A DNA stretch of 54,088 nucleotides from Zipacnadum sp036504235 (lineage in GTDB: Bacteria > Armatimonadota > Zipacnadia > Zipacnadales > Zipacnadaceae). The stretch covers positions 1-54,088 of the forward strand of contig DASXVN010000062.1 in assembly GCA_036504235.1 (NCBI GenBank), written 5' to 3'. Made by a program: the position numbers and the translations under genes. Below, piece by piece: positions 17,132 through 24,960 of the stretch. A model generated the notes under the pieces. That model had not been told where the DNA came from, made no database searches, and saw only the letters and a list, made by a program, of their open reading frames with translations. The stretch's first letter is position 1; each line of letters begins with the position of its first letter.

Positions 17132-17641
17132 TTAGGTCGTAGCGCTGGTCGTGATGGGCGTGATGGACGGCTGGTCCTTGCGCACCGTGAACTGCACCTT
17201 CCCGCCATCGGGGGTGGTGACAGTCAAGATGTGGGTGGTCTCCGCCAGGGGAATGCCCGTGAACTGGAAGAAACCCTGGGCGTTGGTCGTGGTCGTCTTG
17301 GGCGGCGAGGTATCCATGCTCACCGGCGCGTCTACATAAATGACGAAGTTCCCGCCGGTCGGCAAGGTGGCGTCGCCCTGTACCGCCAGTTTGTTGGCGG
17401 CGCGGTCTATATAAACGTAGCCGCTCATGCCGTAAGTCGGGTGGCTCGGGTTCAGATCGTCAATAAAGGACTTGATCGAGCTGGCCGCGGCCATCCAGCC
17501 GGCCAGGGCCAGAATCCCCGCACAGCCGGAGACACCCAGCGCCACAATCAGAATCGCCCCCACCAGCAGGCGGGTCGGTCCGCCGAGGCCGCCCGCACGT
17601 CCCCGCTTCGGGTCCCTAGCTACTCCCATATTCTCCACCAT
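17132..17641 (-). CDS. Small lipoprotein with Ig-like or regulatory domain (paralog B)
   Basis: A 169-residue predicted lipoprotein: basic N-terminus, hydrophobic segment ILIVALGVSGC with a lipobox, then a beta-rich domain with TTNAQGFFQFTGIPLAETTHI. The start is uncertain between 17641 (MVENMGV) and 17629 (MGVARD). Further upstream the frame is Arg-rich and overlaps the Gfo/Idh gene, so it is excluded. It is paralogous to the 16586 gene. Both could be surface receptors or assembly factors for the nearby catabolic system, but nothing shows this. Confidence 0.7.
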   Translation of the reverse strand: MVENMGVARDPKRGRAGGLGGPTRLLVGAILIVALGVSGCAGILALAGWMAAASSIKSFIDDLNPSHPTYGMSGYVYIDRAANKLAVQGDATLPTGGNFVIYVDAPVSMDTSPPKTTTTNAQGFFQFTGIPLAETTHILTVTTPDGGKVQFTVRKDQPSITPITTSATT

Positions 17642-17738
17642 TCCCCTTCGTAGATTCCCTCCGCCCAGGTACCGCCGGCGGAAATCGCGTCGTCTTTCCG
17701 CCCGCTCTACTTCCGTCAGCATACCCGGTTGTCGCGCC

Positions 17739-18809
17739 TCAGTCAAAAATATGCTCTTCGCTCGCCAGCGGCAGGTCCACCGGCTGCCCGTCGCGGGCCG
17801 ACTGGTACATCGCCAGCGCCATCTCCAGCGTGGGCCGCACCGAGGTCGCCGGGATGCACGGCTCGCGATTCTCGACGATCGCCCCGGCCATGTCCTCAAT
17901 CACCAGCCGGTGGTCGAAGTACGCGAAATCCGCCGGTCCGGTGGCGGCGGTACCCACCGCGGCACTCCCGTAGGTGCGAACCTCCTCGTCCTCGGGCAGT
18001 TCCTCGCGGAATTTCCAGGTATCCATGCGCTCGCCGACCATAATGGCGGTACCGTTTTCCCCGTTCAGCTCAATGCGGATGTCCGCCCCCGGCCACAGGG
18101 CGGTGGAGGCCTCCGCGACGCCCAGCGCGCCGTTGCTCCAGTCCACGTAGGCCAGCAGCGTGTCCTCCAGTTGCACCTCGGGATGCGCCAGGTTCTCCAT
18201 CCGGGCCTGCACGCGCTGGGCCGGCCCCATCAGGTACTGGCACAGGTCCAGGTAATGAAAGGCGTGCTGGATGGTCACCCCGGCCCCCGACTTGCGGGAG
18301 CTGCGCCAGGCCTCGGACTGGTAGTAGTCGGCCGAGCGGAACCACTTCATATGCGCCGAGCACATCAGCACCCGGCCGAAACGCCCCGCCGCCAGGGCCT
18401 GCTTCATGGCCTGAATCGGCTTGCGCAAGCGGCATTGCAGGACGATGCCCAGCTTGACCCCGTGCTCCTGGCAGGTGGCGATCATGCTGTCGGTCTCGCG
18501 CAGGCTCATCGCCGGCGGCTTCTCGACCAGCACATGCCGCCCGGCCTGCGCCGCCGCCACCACCGCGTCATAGTGAAAGGCGTTGGGGGTCAGCACGTTC
18601 ACGCACTGCACCTCCGGGTTGGCCAGCATCTCCTCCAGGCTCCCATACGCCGGCGCGCCGAATTCGCCCGCGAGCTTGGTGGCGCGCTCCAGATTCATAT
18701 CCGCCACGCCCACCAGCCGCGTCTTCGGCGAGTTGGTCAGCGCTTGGGCATGAAAGGGCGCGACCAGTCCCGCGCCTAGTAGTCCAAAACCTACCGGATA
18801 GTCAGCCAT
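17739..18809 (-). CDS. Gfo/Idh/MocA family oxidoreductase
   Basis: A 356-residue NAD(P)-dependent sugar or polyol dehydrogenase. The N-terminal Rossmann motif is FGLLGAGLVAPFHAQAL, the EKP motif is in HVLVEKPPAMS (about 96), and the catalytic-region histidine lies in VTIQHAFHYLDL (about 180-190). Family members oxidise inositol, glucose, UDP-sugars and sugar acids. GGAGG lies 7 bases before the ATG. The gene is preceded by two abutting 15-base palindromes (18828-18857) that look like an operator. The downstream genes (two lipoproteins, RuBisCO-like trio) are on the same strand and may share this control. Confidence 0.9.
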   Translation of the reverse strand: MADYPVGFGLLGAGLVAPFHAQALTNSPKTRLVGVADMNLERATKLAGEFGAPAYGSLEEMLANPEVQCVNVLTPNAFHYDAVVAAAQAGRHVLVEKPPAMSLRETDSMIATCQEHGVKLGIVLQCRLRKPIQAMKQALAAGRFGRVLMCSAHMKWFRSADYYQSEAWRSSRKSGAGVTIQHAFHYLDLCQYLMGPAQRVQARMENLAHPEVQLEDTLLAYVDWSNGALGVAEASTALWPGADIRIELNGENGTAIMVGERMDTWKFREELPEDEEVRTYGSAAVGTAATGPADFAYFDHRLVIEDMAGAIVENREPCIPATSVRPTLEMALAMYQSARDGQPVDLPLASEEHIFD

Positions 18810-18827
18810 GTTAGTTCCTCCCGTGAG

Positions 18828-18857
18828 GTAAGATTATCTTACGTAAGACCGTCTTAC
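18828..18857 (-). promoter_or_regulatory. Tandem palindromic operator upstream of the Gfo/Idh gene
   Basis: Two perfect 15-base palindromes abut exactly: GTAAGATTATCTTAC (18828-18842) and GTAAGACCGTCTTAC (18843-18857). Each has 7-base arms around one central base, giving four GTAAGA half-sites, and the junction itself reads TCTTACGTAAGA. They lie 19-48 bases before the start codon. A -10-like GATAAT on the - strand falls inside the proximal palindrome, so a bound repressor would block transcription. This AT-rich island stands out in GC-rich DNA. No regulator gene is in the window. Confidence 0.75.
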
Positions 18858-18885
18858 CTAAGCATATCGTATCTTTAGTTTCGCC

Positions 18886-19920
18886 TTATGGAATCAGTAA
18901 CGCCTTGAGCGCCCTTTGCGACTCGATTTCCTCGAAAACGTGTTCCCAGTTAGCCAGCGGCTCGCGATGCGAGATGATTTGGCCGACCGGAATCTTGCCC
19001 GTAGCGATCAGAGCAATCGCCCGGTCCCAACTGGTGTATTGGGTGGACATATTGAAGGTAATGGTACACACCTTGCCCTGCGCCTTGTCCCAGGGGAACT
19101 CCAGCTTGTCCTTGCCGGCCAGCCCGATCGCGCAGAATTTGCCCATTTTGCGCAGCACGTCAATGCCGGTGGCAATCGCCGGGGCCGCGCCGCTGCACTC
19201 GGCCACCACGTCCGCGCCCAGCCCGTCGGTCAGGTCAGCGACGACCTCCCGAGGGTCCGCCTCGGCCACGTTGAGCACCGTGTCTATCCCCAGTTCCCGG
19301 GCCTTGGCGAGGCGGACGGCCTCATCCGCGGGGGTGCCGACAATCACGACGTGGCGCGCGCCCGCGGCCCGCGCGGCCAGCGCGGCCAGCAGGCCAATCG
19401 GCCCCGGCCCCATGACGACCACGAAATCGCCGGCGGTCACGCCGGTGCGCTCAATCAGGTCGGTGACCACGTTCGCCGTGGGCTCCACGACTGCCGCCTC
19501 GTCGTAGGACATCGAGTCGGGAATGCGGTGCAGCAGCTTGACCGGCATCTTCAGGTACTTGGCGAAAGCCCCGTCAATCCCCCAGCCCGGCGAGCGCTTG
19601 GAAGCGCAGATCTGGATGTTGCCGGTGCGGCACAGATAGCAGTGCCCGCAGTGCTGGGTGTGCGGCTCCCCCACCACCCGCGCGCCCAACTCGAGGCCCG
19701 TCGTGTCGGGGCCAAGCTGGACGACCTCCCCGGAGAACTCGTGCCCCAGGATGACCGGCGGCCAGTAGGGGAAGTTGTCGTGCTTGACGTGAACATCCGT
19801 GCCGCAGATGCCGCAGGCCTGGACCTCGATGAGCACCTCACCAGGACCCGGCACCGGCTCGGGGACCTCGCGTAGCTCCAGGAAGCCTACGCCCTTTTGC
19901 GTTTTGACTAATGCTTGCAT
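18886..19920 (-). CDS. Zinc-dependent alcohol/polyol dehydrogenase (MDR family)
   Basis: A 344-residue medium-chain dehydrogenase. Catalytic zinc ligands are in CGICGTDVHV and GHEFSG, and the structural-zinc cysteines in HCGHCYLCRTGNIQIC, as in sorbitol, threonine and other polyol dehydrogenases. The Rossmann motif is VVMGPGPIGLLAA. The start MQALVKTQKG at 19920 is chosen because the upstream extension is low-complexity and repeat-derived. It lies 76 bases upstream of the Gfo/Idh gene with the operator between them, suggesting separate promoters but related sugar or polyol metabolism. Confidence 0.92.
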   Translation of the reverse strand: MQALVKTQKGVGFLELREVPEPVPGPGEVLIEVQACGICGTDVHVKHDNFPYWPPVILGHEFSGEVVQLGPDTTGLELGARVVGEPHTQHCGHCYLCRTGNIQICASKRSPGWGIDGAFAKYLKMPVKLLHRIPDSMSYDEAAVVEPTANVVTDLIERTGVTAGDFVVVMGPGPIGLLAALAARAAGARHVVIVGTPADEAVRLAKARELGIDTVLNVAEADPREVVADLTDGLGADVVAECSGAAPAIATGIDVLRKMGKFCAIGLAGKDKLEFPWDKAQGKVCTITFNMSTQYTSWDRAIALIATGKIPVGQIISHREPLANWEHVFEEIESQRALKALLIP

Positions 19921-20399
19921 TACTATCGCCTCGGATCGTCTCGTTTGATGTAGGGCGGGGCTGGCCCACCCCGCCCGCGGCGGACCTCGGGCACCCCTCC
20001 CATAATGGGAGGGGCTTACGTCAAAGGCAACTGCGGACGGCCGTTTCCCCGTAGGGGCGGCGGTTACATCCGCCGCCCGCGGCGACCGCCTCGGCAGCTT
20101 TCCCTCGCGCACCCTAGATACAGCGGTGGAGCATTGGTTCTCGGCGTGCGCGGGCGGAGATTGCGGGCAGACCCGCAAATTCCGCCCTTACAACGGCAAA
20201 CGGCTCCTAGGATAGGCCCAGCGGCAGCCCCCACCGGCGAGACGCCGGTGCCACCGACGGCAACGGCAGGGCCGACCTCGCTTCGCTCGTGCGGCCCCTC
20301 CGGGAAAGGGCAACGGCCACGGCAAACGACCAACGGCCGGCGGGGGACGTAGCCCCCGCCCTACAGTAAGGCAACGGCACACAGGCTTGGAAGCCTGTG
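19921..20399. repeat. Repeat mosaic between M20 peptidase and alcohol dehydrogenase
   Basis: No convincing gene is present. The stretch contains a CACCGGCG-AGA-CGCCGGTG hairpin (about 20233), a GGGCCGACCTCGCTTCGCTC element with CGGCCC (about 20270) and a GGCGGGGG-ACGTAG-CCCCCGCC hairpin (20339-20360). A CACAGGCTT-G-GAAGCCTGTG hairpin (20380-20399) abuts the stop codon of the M20 gene. The units are joined by GGCAAC-like linkers, and several recur at 21.9, 38.2, 40.4 and 51.7 kb. Confidence 0.8.
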
Positions 20400-21632
20400 C
20401 TACCCGGAGGCACCCCATTTTTGCAGGAACACGCCCAAAACCTCGGCGGCGCGACGGAGGGCGTCTATCTCTATCTGCTCCTGGTTGGCGTGGGCGAATT
20501 TTAGGTCGCCGGGGCCGAAGACCAGGGTGGGGATACCCAGTTGGTTGTTGTAGAACCACGAGTCGCAGGAGGCGGTCATGGCGGTGATCTCCGTGGGGAC
20601 CTGCAACTCGGCGCAGGTCGCGGCCAGGCCGGTGACCAGCGGGTGCGCGGGGTCCAGCACGTGCGAGTCGTGGCGGTACATGAAGCTTAGCTCGAAGTTC
20701 TCGCGCAGAAACTCGTCGCCCTCGTCGCAGATCGCCTGGCGCATCTCAGCGGCGACCTGCGCATGGGTCTTGTTCGGCAGCAGGCCCAGGACGCCCTCCA
20801 CGGTGGCCCGGCTGGGCGCGGTGGCCGGCCAGTCACCGGCGTGCAGGCGGCCAAAGGTGATGGGCATGGGGTTGGGAAAATCGTCGAAGAACTGCAGGCC
20901 CCGCGAGCCGGCCAGCAGCCGGTCGTGGTAGCCCTCCAGAATCTCCATCACCCGCACCGCCATCTTCAGCGCGCTGACCGTCTGGCCCGCCTGGCCGCTG
21001 TGGCCGGCGCGGCCGCGGCACTCCACGCGAAACCAGACCGCGCCGCGCACGGAGGGGAGAATGCGGAAGTTGGTCGGCTCCAGGACGATCACGCCATCCG
21101 CCTGCTCGCCGCGCCGCACCGCCGCCAGCGTGCCGTTGCCGCCGACCTCTTCCTCCACCACCAGGTTCAGGATTACGTCGCCGGGCAGCGGTTGGCCTAC
21201 CTCGCGCAGCGCCCGCAGGAGCAGGTAGAGCGTCGCGACCTGGCCCTTGGCGTCGCAAGCGCCGCGGGCGTAGATGACACCGTCCTTCACGCGCGGATCA
21301 AAGGGCCGCTCCTGGCCCTCGGAGGCGGGGACGACGTCCAGATGCGTGTTGAACAGCAGCGATTTGCCGCCCCCGCCGGGCAGATGCACCCGCACGTTGT
21401 GGTGCCCCGCGTAGGTCAGGTCGGGAAGCGGCGTACTGTAATCCGGGTCGCTGGGCAGGTCCACCGGGATCGGGACTTTCTCCACAGTCGGGGCCAGGTC
21501 GGCGAAGGAACGGTACACCAAGTCCATGGCCTCGGCCTCTTGGCCGGGCGTGGAGGGGTAGCGCAAGAGCGCGAGGAGGAAGTCCTGCGCGGCGGGTAGG
21601 TTGTTGGTTAGGGCGGCGGATAGAGAAGGCAT
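20400..21632 (-). CDS. M20 family metallopeptidase (ArgE/DapE-like)
   Basis: A 410-residue di-zinc hydrolase of the M20 family (acetylornithine deacetylase, succinyl-diaminopimelate desuccinylase or carboxypeptidase type). The zinc motif is LFNTHLDVVPASEG, the bridging Asp is in GACDAKGQ and the catalytic glutamates are in VVEEEVGG. A dimerisation domain follows. The start MPSLSAALTN at 21632 has AAGGA 6 bases upstream. Substrate is unknown. Its TAG stop sits against a CACAGGCTT palindrome. With the aminotransferase and hydroxyacid dehydrogenase upstream it may process N-acyl amino acids or peptides. Confidence 0.9.
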   Translation of the reverse strand: MPSLSAALTNNLPAAQDFLLALLRYPSTPGQEAEAMDLVYRSFADLAPTVEKVPIPVDLPSDPDYSTPLPDLTYAGHHNVRVHLPGGGGKSLLFNTHLDVVPASEGQERPFDPRVKDGVIYARGACDAKGQVATLYLLLRALREVGQPLPGDVILNLVVEEEVGGNGTLAAVRRGEQADGVIVLEPTNFRILPSVRGAVWFRVECRGRAGHSGQAGQTVSALKMAVRVMEILEGYHDRLLAGSRGLQFFDDFPNPMPITFGRLHAGDWPATAPSRATVEGVLGLLPNKTHAQVAAEMRQAICDEGDEFLRENFELSFMYRHDSHVLDPAHPLVTGLAATCAELQVPTEITAMTASCDSWFYNNQLGIPTLVFGPGDLKFAHANQEQIEIDALRRAAEVLGVFLQKWGASG

Positions 21633-21977
21633 AGGGAGTCCTTTCGGATGGTGGAGGCGGGTTCCCGGCGGGCGAAACGGCGGCCCACCCCGCCCTGCGG
21701 GCACCCCTCCCGCAACGGGAGGGGCTACGGCAACGGCGAACGGCCGTTTCCCGGAGGGGCCGAATACGAGGACGTGAGCGCAGCGAACGCCGCAAGTATC
21801 CGGCCCAGGGCTAGCGCTAAGGCCTGGGCCGGATACTTCCGTGCGCCCGACGCAGACGTCGGTCGTACTCGTATTCGGCCCCTCCGGGAAACGGCAACGG
21901 CCGGGCCGACCTCGCTACGCTCGTGCGGCCCCTCCAACGGCAACGGCACACCGGCGAGACGCCGGTGCCACCGACGA
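21633..21977. repeat. Repeat-filled gap between aminotransferase and M20 genes
   Basis: No gene is seen. The gap holds the large nested inverted repeat at 21743-21895, a GGGCCGACCTCGCTACGCTC element (about 21902) and a CACCGGCG-AGA-CGCCGGTG hairpin (about 21951), with GGCAAC linkers. Confidence 0.75.
21743..21895. repeat. 153-base nested inverted repeat element
   Basis: The outer arms 21743-21770 and 21868-21895 are perfect 28-base inverted copies; the inner parts read CCGAATACGAG and CTCGTATTCGG. Inside, 21794-21809 and 21823-21838 form a second perfect 16-base inverted repeat (AAGTATCCGGCCCAGG). The whole can fold as a two-tier cruciform or RNA hairpin and has no coding content. It could be a non-autonomous element or a fused pair of repeats. 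Confidence 0.85.
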
Positions 21978-23300
21978 CTAGACACTCAGATTCGTCAGCA
22001 CCTCTTCCATAATATCCAGCGACTCGTGCAGTTCGTCTTCGGTGATTACCAGCGGCGGGGCCACGCGGAGGACGTTGCCGTAGATGCCCACTGAGCCGCA
22101 GAGCACGCCGGCTTGGGCGGCGCGGTCTATGATCTGGCGGATTAGCTCCGGCGCGGGCTCCTTGGTCTGCTGATCTTTGACAAACTCCAGGCCCACGATC
22201 AGGCCGCGCCCGCGCACATCGCCTAGATAGGGGCACTTCTGCTGAATCTCCAGGAGGCGGGCCTTCATGATCTCGCCCAGGCGGCGGGAGTTCTCCACCA
22301 GGTTCTCTTTGGCGATGATCTCCAGCACGGCGATGACCGCCGCGGAGGAGACCGGGTTGCCGCCGGCGGTGCTGGACATCTCGCCGGGTTGCAGCGCGCC
22401 GATGACCTCGGCCTCCGCCATCAGCGCCGAGACGGGGATGCCCGAGCCGATGCCCTTGCCGACGGACATTAGGTGCGGGTGCAGGTCCTCCCACTCGGCG
22501 GCGTACATCTTGCCGGTGCGGCCGTACGAGGACTGCACCTCGTCGAGGATGAAGATGATCCCCCGCTCGCGGGCCCAGGCCTCCAGGCGCGGGAGGAAAC
22601 CCTCCGGCGGGAAGATGAAGCCGGCCGCGCCCTGGTAGGGCTCGATGATTAGCCCGGCCAGGCTGCCGGTGCTGGAGGCCAGGACCAACGACTCCATCAG
22701 GTCGAAGCACTCCATGCTGCAATTGTCGCAGGTCTTGCCCAGGGGGCAGCGGTAGCAGTAGGGGTAGAGCGTCTTGATAACGCCGGGCATGATCGGGCCG
22801 TACTGGCGCTTGGGCCCGGCCAGACCGCCCGCCGCCGCGGCGGCGTAGGTGCGCCCGTGGAAGCCGCCGGTGAAGGAGATGATCTCGAAGTTGCCGGTGT
22901 AGCGCTTGGCCACGCGCATGGCCGCCTCGGTGGCCTCGCTGCCGGTGGACATGAAGAAGGTGCGGTCGAGGTTGGCCGGGGTGGTCTCCACCATCATTTT
23001 GGCGGCCGAGATGCGCTCGGCGGTGGGGCACTCGTAGTTGTTGAGCAGGCGGCCGGCCTGCTGGCGCACGGCCTCGACCAGGTGTGGGTGGCAGTGGCCG
23101 ACGTTGGTGACCAGGACGCCGGAGGTCCAGTCGAGGTAGGTATTGCCGTCCACATCGGTGACGACGCAGCCCTGCGCGTGGTCCCAGACAACGGGAGCCT
23201 GGTAGCCGACGCAATTGGCTTCATACTGGTGCCACTCGGCGAGCAGGGCAGCGCCCTTGGGGCCGGGGAGAGGGGTGGATACGTTAGTTATGCGGGACAT
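21978..23300 (-). CDS. Class III aminotransferase (GabT-like)
   Basis: A 440-residue PLP enzyme of the omega-amino acid aminotransferase group (4-aminobutyrate, acetylornithine and related). The Schiff-base lysine is K282 in SVGKGIGSG, the PLP-ring aspartate is D253 in FILDEVQSS, and the phosphate-binding SxGSEA motif is at about 118. A cysteine cluster, CYRCPLGKTCDNCSMEC (182-198), resembles a loop known in some GABA aminotransferases. It starts 5 bases after the hydroxyacid dehydrogenase stop, so the two are likely co-translated: one could make or consume the keto acid of the other. Confidence 0.92.
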   Translation of the reverse strand: MSRITNVSTPLPGPKGAALLAEWHQYEANCVGYQAPVVWDHAQGCVVTDVDGNTYLDWTSGVLVTNVGHCHPHLVEAVRQQAGRLLNNYECPTAERISAAKMMVETTPANLDRTFFMSTGSEATEAAMRVAKRYTGNFEIISFTGGFHGRTYAAAAAGGLAGPKRQYGPIMPGVIKTLYPYCYRCPLGKTCDNCSMECFDLMESLVLASSTGSLAGLIIEPYQGAAGFIFPPEGFLPRLEAWARERGIIFILDEVQSSYGRTGKMYAAEWEDLHPHLMSVGKGIGSGIPVSALMAEAEVIGALQPGEMSSTAGGNPVSSAAVIAVLEIIAKENLVENSRRLGEIMKARLLEIQQKCPYLGDVRGRGLIVGLEFVKDQQTKEPAPELIRQIIDRAAQAGVLCGSVGIYGNVLRVAPPLVITEDELHESLDIMEEVLTNLSV

Positions 23301-23305
23301 AAGTG

Positions 23306-24298
23306 CTAGTGCATCTCCTTTTGGTTCACCCAGCTGCGCGGCCCTTCGCCGCGGGTGAAGCGGTCTACGTCCCCCACGATGTTCTTGCGGATGACCCAGT
23401 TGGCCTCCTCGGAGGCCCAGGCGAGGTGCGGGGCGAGTAGGGCGTTGTCGAGCGGGAAGAGCGGGTAGTCGGGCGGCGGGGGCTCTACGTCGTAGACGTC
23501 AATCGCCGCGCCGGCGATCTGGTTCGCGCGCAGGACGGCGGCCAGGGCCTCGTGGTCCACTACCGGGCCGCGGGAGGTGTTGATGAGGTAGGCGGTGGGC
23601 TTCATCAGGGCGAGACTCTCCGCGTTGATCATATGCCGGGTTTCCGGGGTCAGGGGGGTGTGGCAGGTGATGAAATCGGCGTTCCGGAAGAGGGTCTCGT
23701 GGTCCACGACCTCGATGCCTAGCTCCGCCTGGCGGTCGGCGCTGAGGTAGGGGTCGCAGACCAGGAAGTTGAAGCCGAAGCTCTGGAGCTTCTGCAGGAC
23801 GCGGCTGCCGACGCGGCCGCAGCCGATGATCCCCAGGGTCTTGCCGGCCATGCGGTACAGGGGCATGACCTCGGAGAAGTCCCACTTGCCCGCCGCGGAG
23901 CTTTTCTCCAGACATTTGCGGCCGGGGACGACCTTGCGGGCGCTGGCGAAGAGCAGGGCGATGGCGTGCTCGGCGACCTCCTCCACGCAGTAGTCCGGCT
24001 GGTAGCCGAACATGATGCCCGCGTCGGTCAGCGCCGCCACGTCTACGTTGTCATAGCCGATGCCGTGGCGGATGACTAGTTTGGGCCGGTCCCAGAGGGC
24101 GATCAACTCGCGGGTAATGGGGGCCATGTTGACCAGGATCACGTCGGCGTCGCGGGTCTTCGCCGCCAGCTCCTCGATCGGCGCGTTTTTGAGCTGGTAA
24201 TAGGCGAAATCAACGGGGCGCGACGAGAACTGCTCTACTTCCCAGTCCAGATCGGCCTCGATGTAATCGGTCACGACAAACTTGATGCGGTCAGGCAT
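23306..24298 (-). CDS. D-2-hydroxyacid dehydrogenase (CtBP/phosphoglycerate dehydrogenase-like)
   Basis: A 330-residue NAD-dependent dehydrogenase of the D-isomer-specific 2-hydroxyacid family, closest in style to C-terminal-binding-protein types. It has NAD motif GIIGCGRVGS, catalytic Arg in NTSRGPVVD, Glu in DVEPPP and His in APHLAWAS. The start MPDRIKFVV at 24298 has AAGGAG 8 bases upstream; the longer frame reads into the toxin gene. The substrate could be a hydroxyacid made in the same pathway as the following aminotransferase. Confidence 0.9.
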   Translation of the reverse strand: MPDRIKFVVTDYIEADLDWEVEQFSSRPVDFAYYQLKNAPIEELAAKTRDADVILVNMAPITRELIALWDRPKLVIRHGIGYDNVDVAALTDAGIMFGYQPDYCVEEVAEHAIALLFASARKVVPGRKCLEKSSAAGKWDFSEVMPLYRMAGKTLGIIGCGRVGSRVLQKLQSFGFNFLVCDPYLSADRQAELGIEVVDHETLFRNADFITCHTPLTPETRHMINAESLALMKPTAYLINTSRGPVVDHEALAAVLRANQIAGAAIDVYDVEPPPPDYPLFPLDNALLAPHLAWASEEANWVIRKNIVGDVDRFTRGEGPRSWVNQKEMH

Positions 24299-24341
24299 GG
24301 GTGAAGCTCCTTTGGTTAGGGGAATCCGAGCAGGTCCCAGT

Positions 24342-24695
24342 CTATTCGTGGATCCGAACGCGGTGCTCGTCCACGACCCACAGGTGCCCATCCGGTGATT
24401 CCGTGGGTAAGAGGTTGGCGAGACGCATGACTAGGGCGAGAATGACGGGGATATCCTCATACGGAGGCCGCAGGACGATAATACCAGCGGTCGTCGAGGG
24501 CGGATACACGCGGATGTCGCCGAAACCTACATCCAGGGTGATAAGCACCCTGCCCTCCGCCACGGCGGCCGCTAATAGGCGGTCGTCAGGTGCGGAGGAT
24601 AGTCCTTCCTCGTGCGCCCGTTCTGCGTCGTGCCCCAAGCTCCTCAGCAGATCGACTACCTCTGTTGAGAGGTTATTGTCCACCTTGAACCTCAT
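24342..24695 (-). CDS. DUF5615-type PIN-like toxin
   Basis: A 117-residue PIN-like nuclease of the Mut7-C/DUF5615 group, the usual partner of DUF433. Acidic residues expected in the active site are visible: D6 (KVDNNLS) at the N-terminus and the Asp of VLITLDVGFGDI in the middle. Probably an RNase toxin. The start MRFKVDNN overlaps the antitoxin stop as ATGA (24692-24695), giving coupled translation typical of type II modules. It sits in a run of metabolic genes, 43 bases before the hydroxyacid dehydrogenase. Confidence 0.88.
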   Translation of the reverse strand: MRFKVDNNLSTEVVDLLRSLGHDAERAHEEGLSSAPDDRLLAAAVAEGRVLITLDVGFGDIRVYPPSTTAGIIVLRPPYEDIPVILALVMRLANLLPTESPDGHLWVVDEHRVRIHE

Positions 24696-24934
24696 GCCGG
24701 AATCTCCGCCGGCAAATCCACTATGCGCTGGCGCGCCAGTTCTGCTGCATAGGCCAGAGCAGCCTTGATGTCGTCGCAAGAGAGAGGCGGATAGCTCTCA
24801 ATAAGCTGCGCCTCATCAAGGCCCGCGGCAAGATTATCTAGAATGACCGACACGGGTATTCTCGTGCCTCGTATGCAAGGCGAGCCGTGACAGATATCCG
24901 GGTTAACGCTTATGTGATCTTTCCAGTCGTCCAT
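24692..24934 (-). CDS. DUF433 domain antitoxin
   Basis: An 80-residue DUF433 protein with the family core ICHGSPCIRGTRIPVSVILD and a C-terminal helix-turn-helix-like helical end. It should neutralise the overlapping DUF5615 toxin and repress the promoter. Two ATGs are possible, 24940 and 24934. The second is preferred because GGAGG lies 9 bases before it, against only 3 bases for the first. Confidence 0.88.
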   Translation of the reverse strand: MDDWKDHISVNPDICHGSPCIRGTRIPVSVILDNLAAGLDEAQLIESYPPLSCDDIKAALAYAAELARQRIVDLPAEIPA

Positions 24935-24954
24935 ATTCATCTTCCTCCGACTCC

Positions 24955-24960
24955 ATTATA
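24955..24960 (-). promoter_or_regulatory. -10 box of the toxin-antitoxin module
   Basis: TATAAT with an extended TGG on its 5' side (TGGTATAAT on the - strand) lies about 20 bases before the antitoxin start. It overlaps the TAA stop codon of the upstream Gfo/Idh gene, so the module has its own promoter inside the preceding gene end. This supports independent expression. Confidence 0.55.

Noticed and set aside
17639..17899. N-terminal extension of the second lipoprotein up to 17899
   Set aside because: The extra residues are Arg/Trp/Ser-rich, overlap the end of the Gfo/Idh gene and would bury the signal peptide.
19921..20399. CRISPR array
   Set aside because: The repeats are of several different families, irregularly spaced, palindromic and without unique spacers of constant length; no cas gene is present.
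21743..21895. Rho-independent terminator after the aminotransferase gene
   Set aside because: The stems are far too long, no T-tract follows on either strand, and the element shares blocks with other dispersed repeats.
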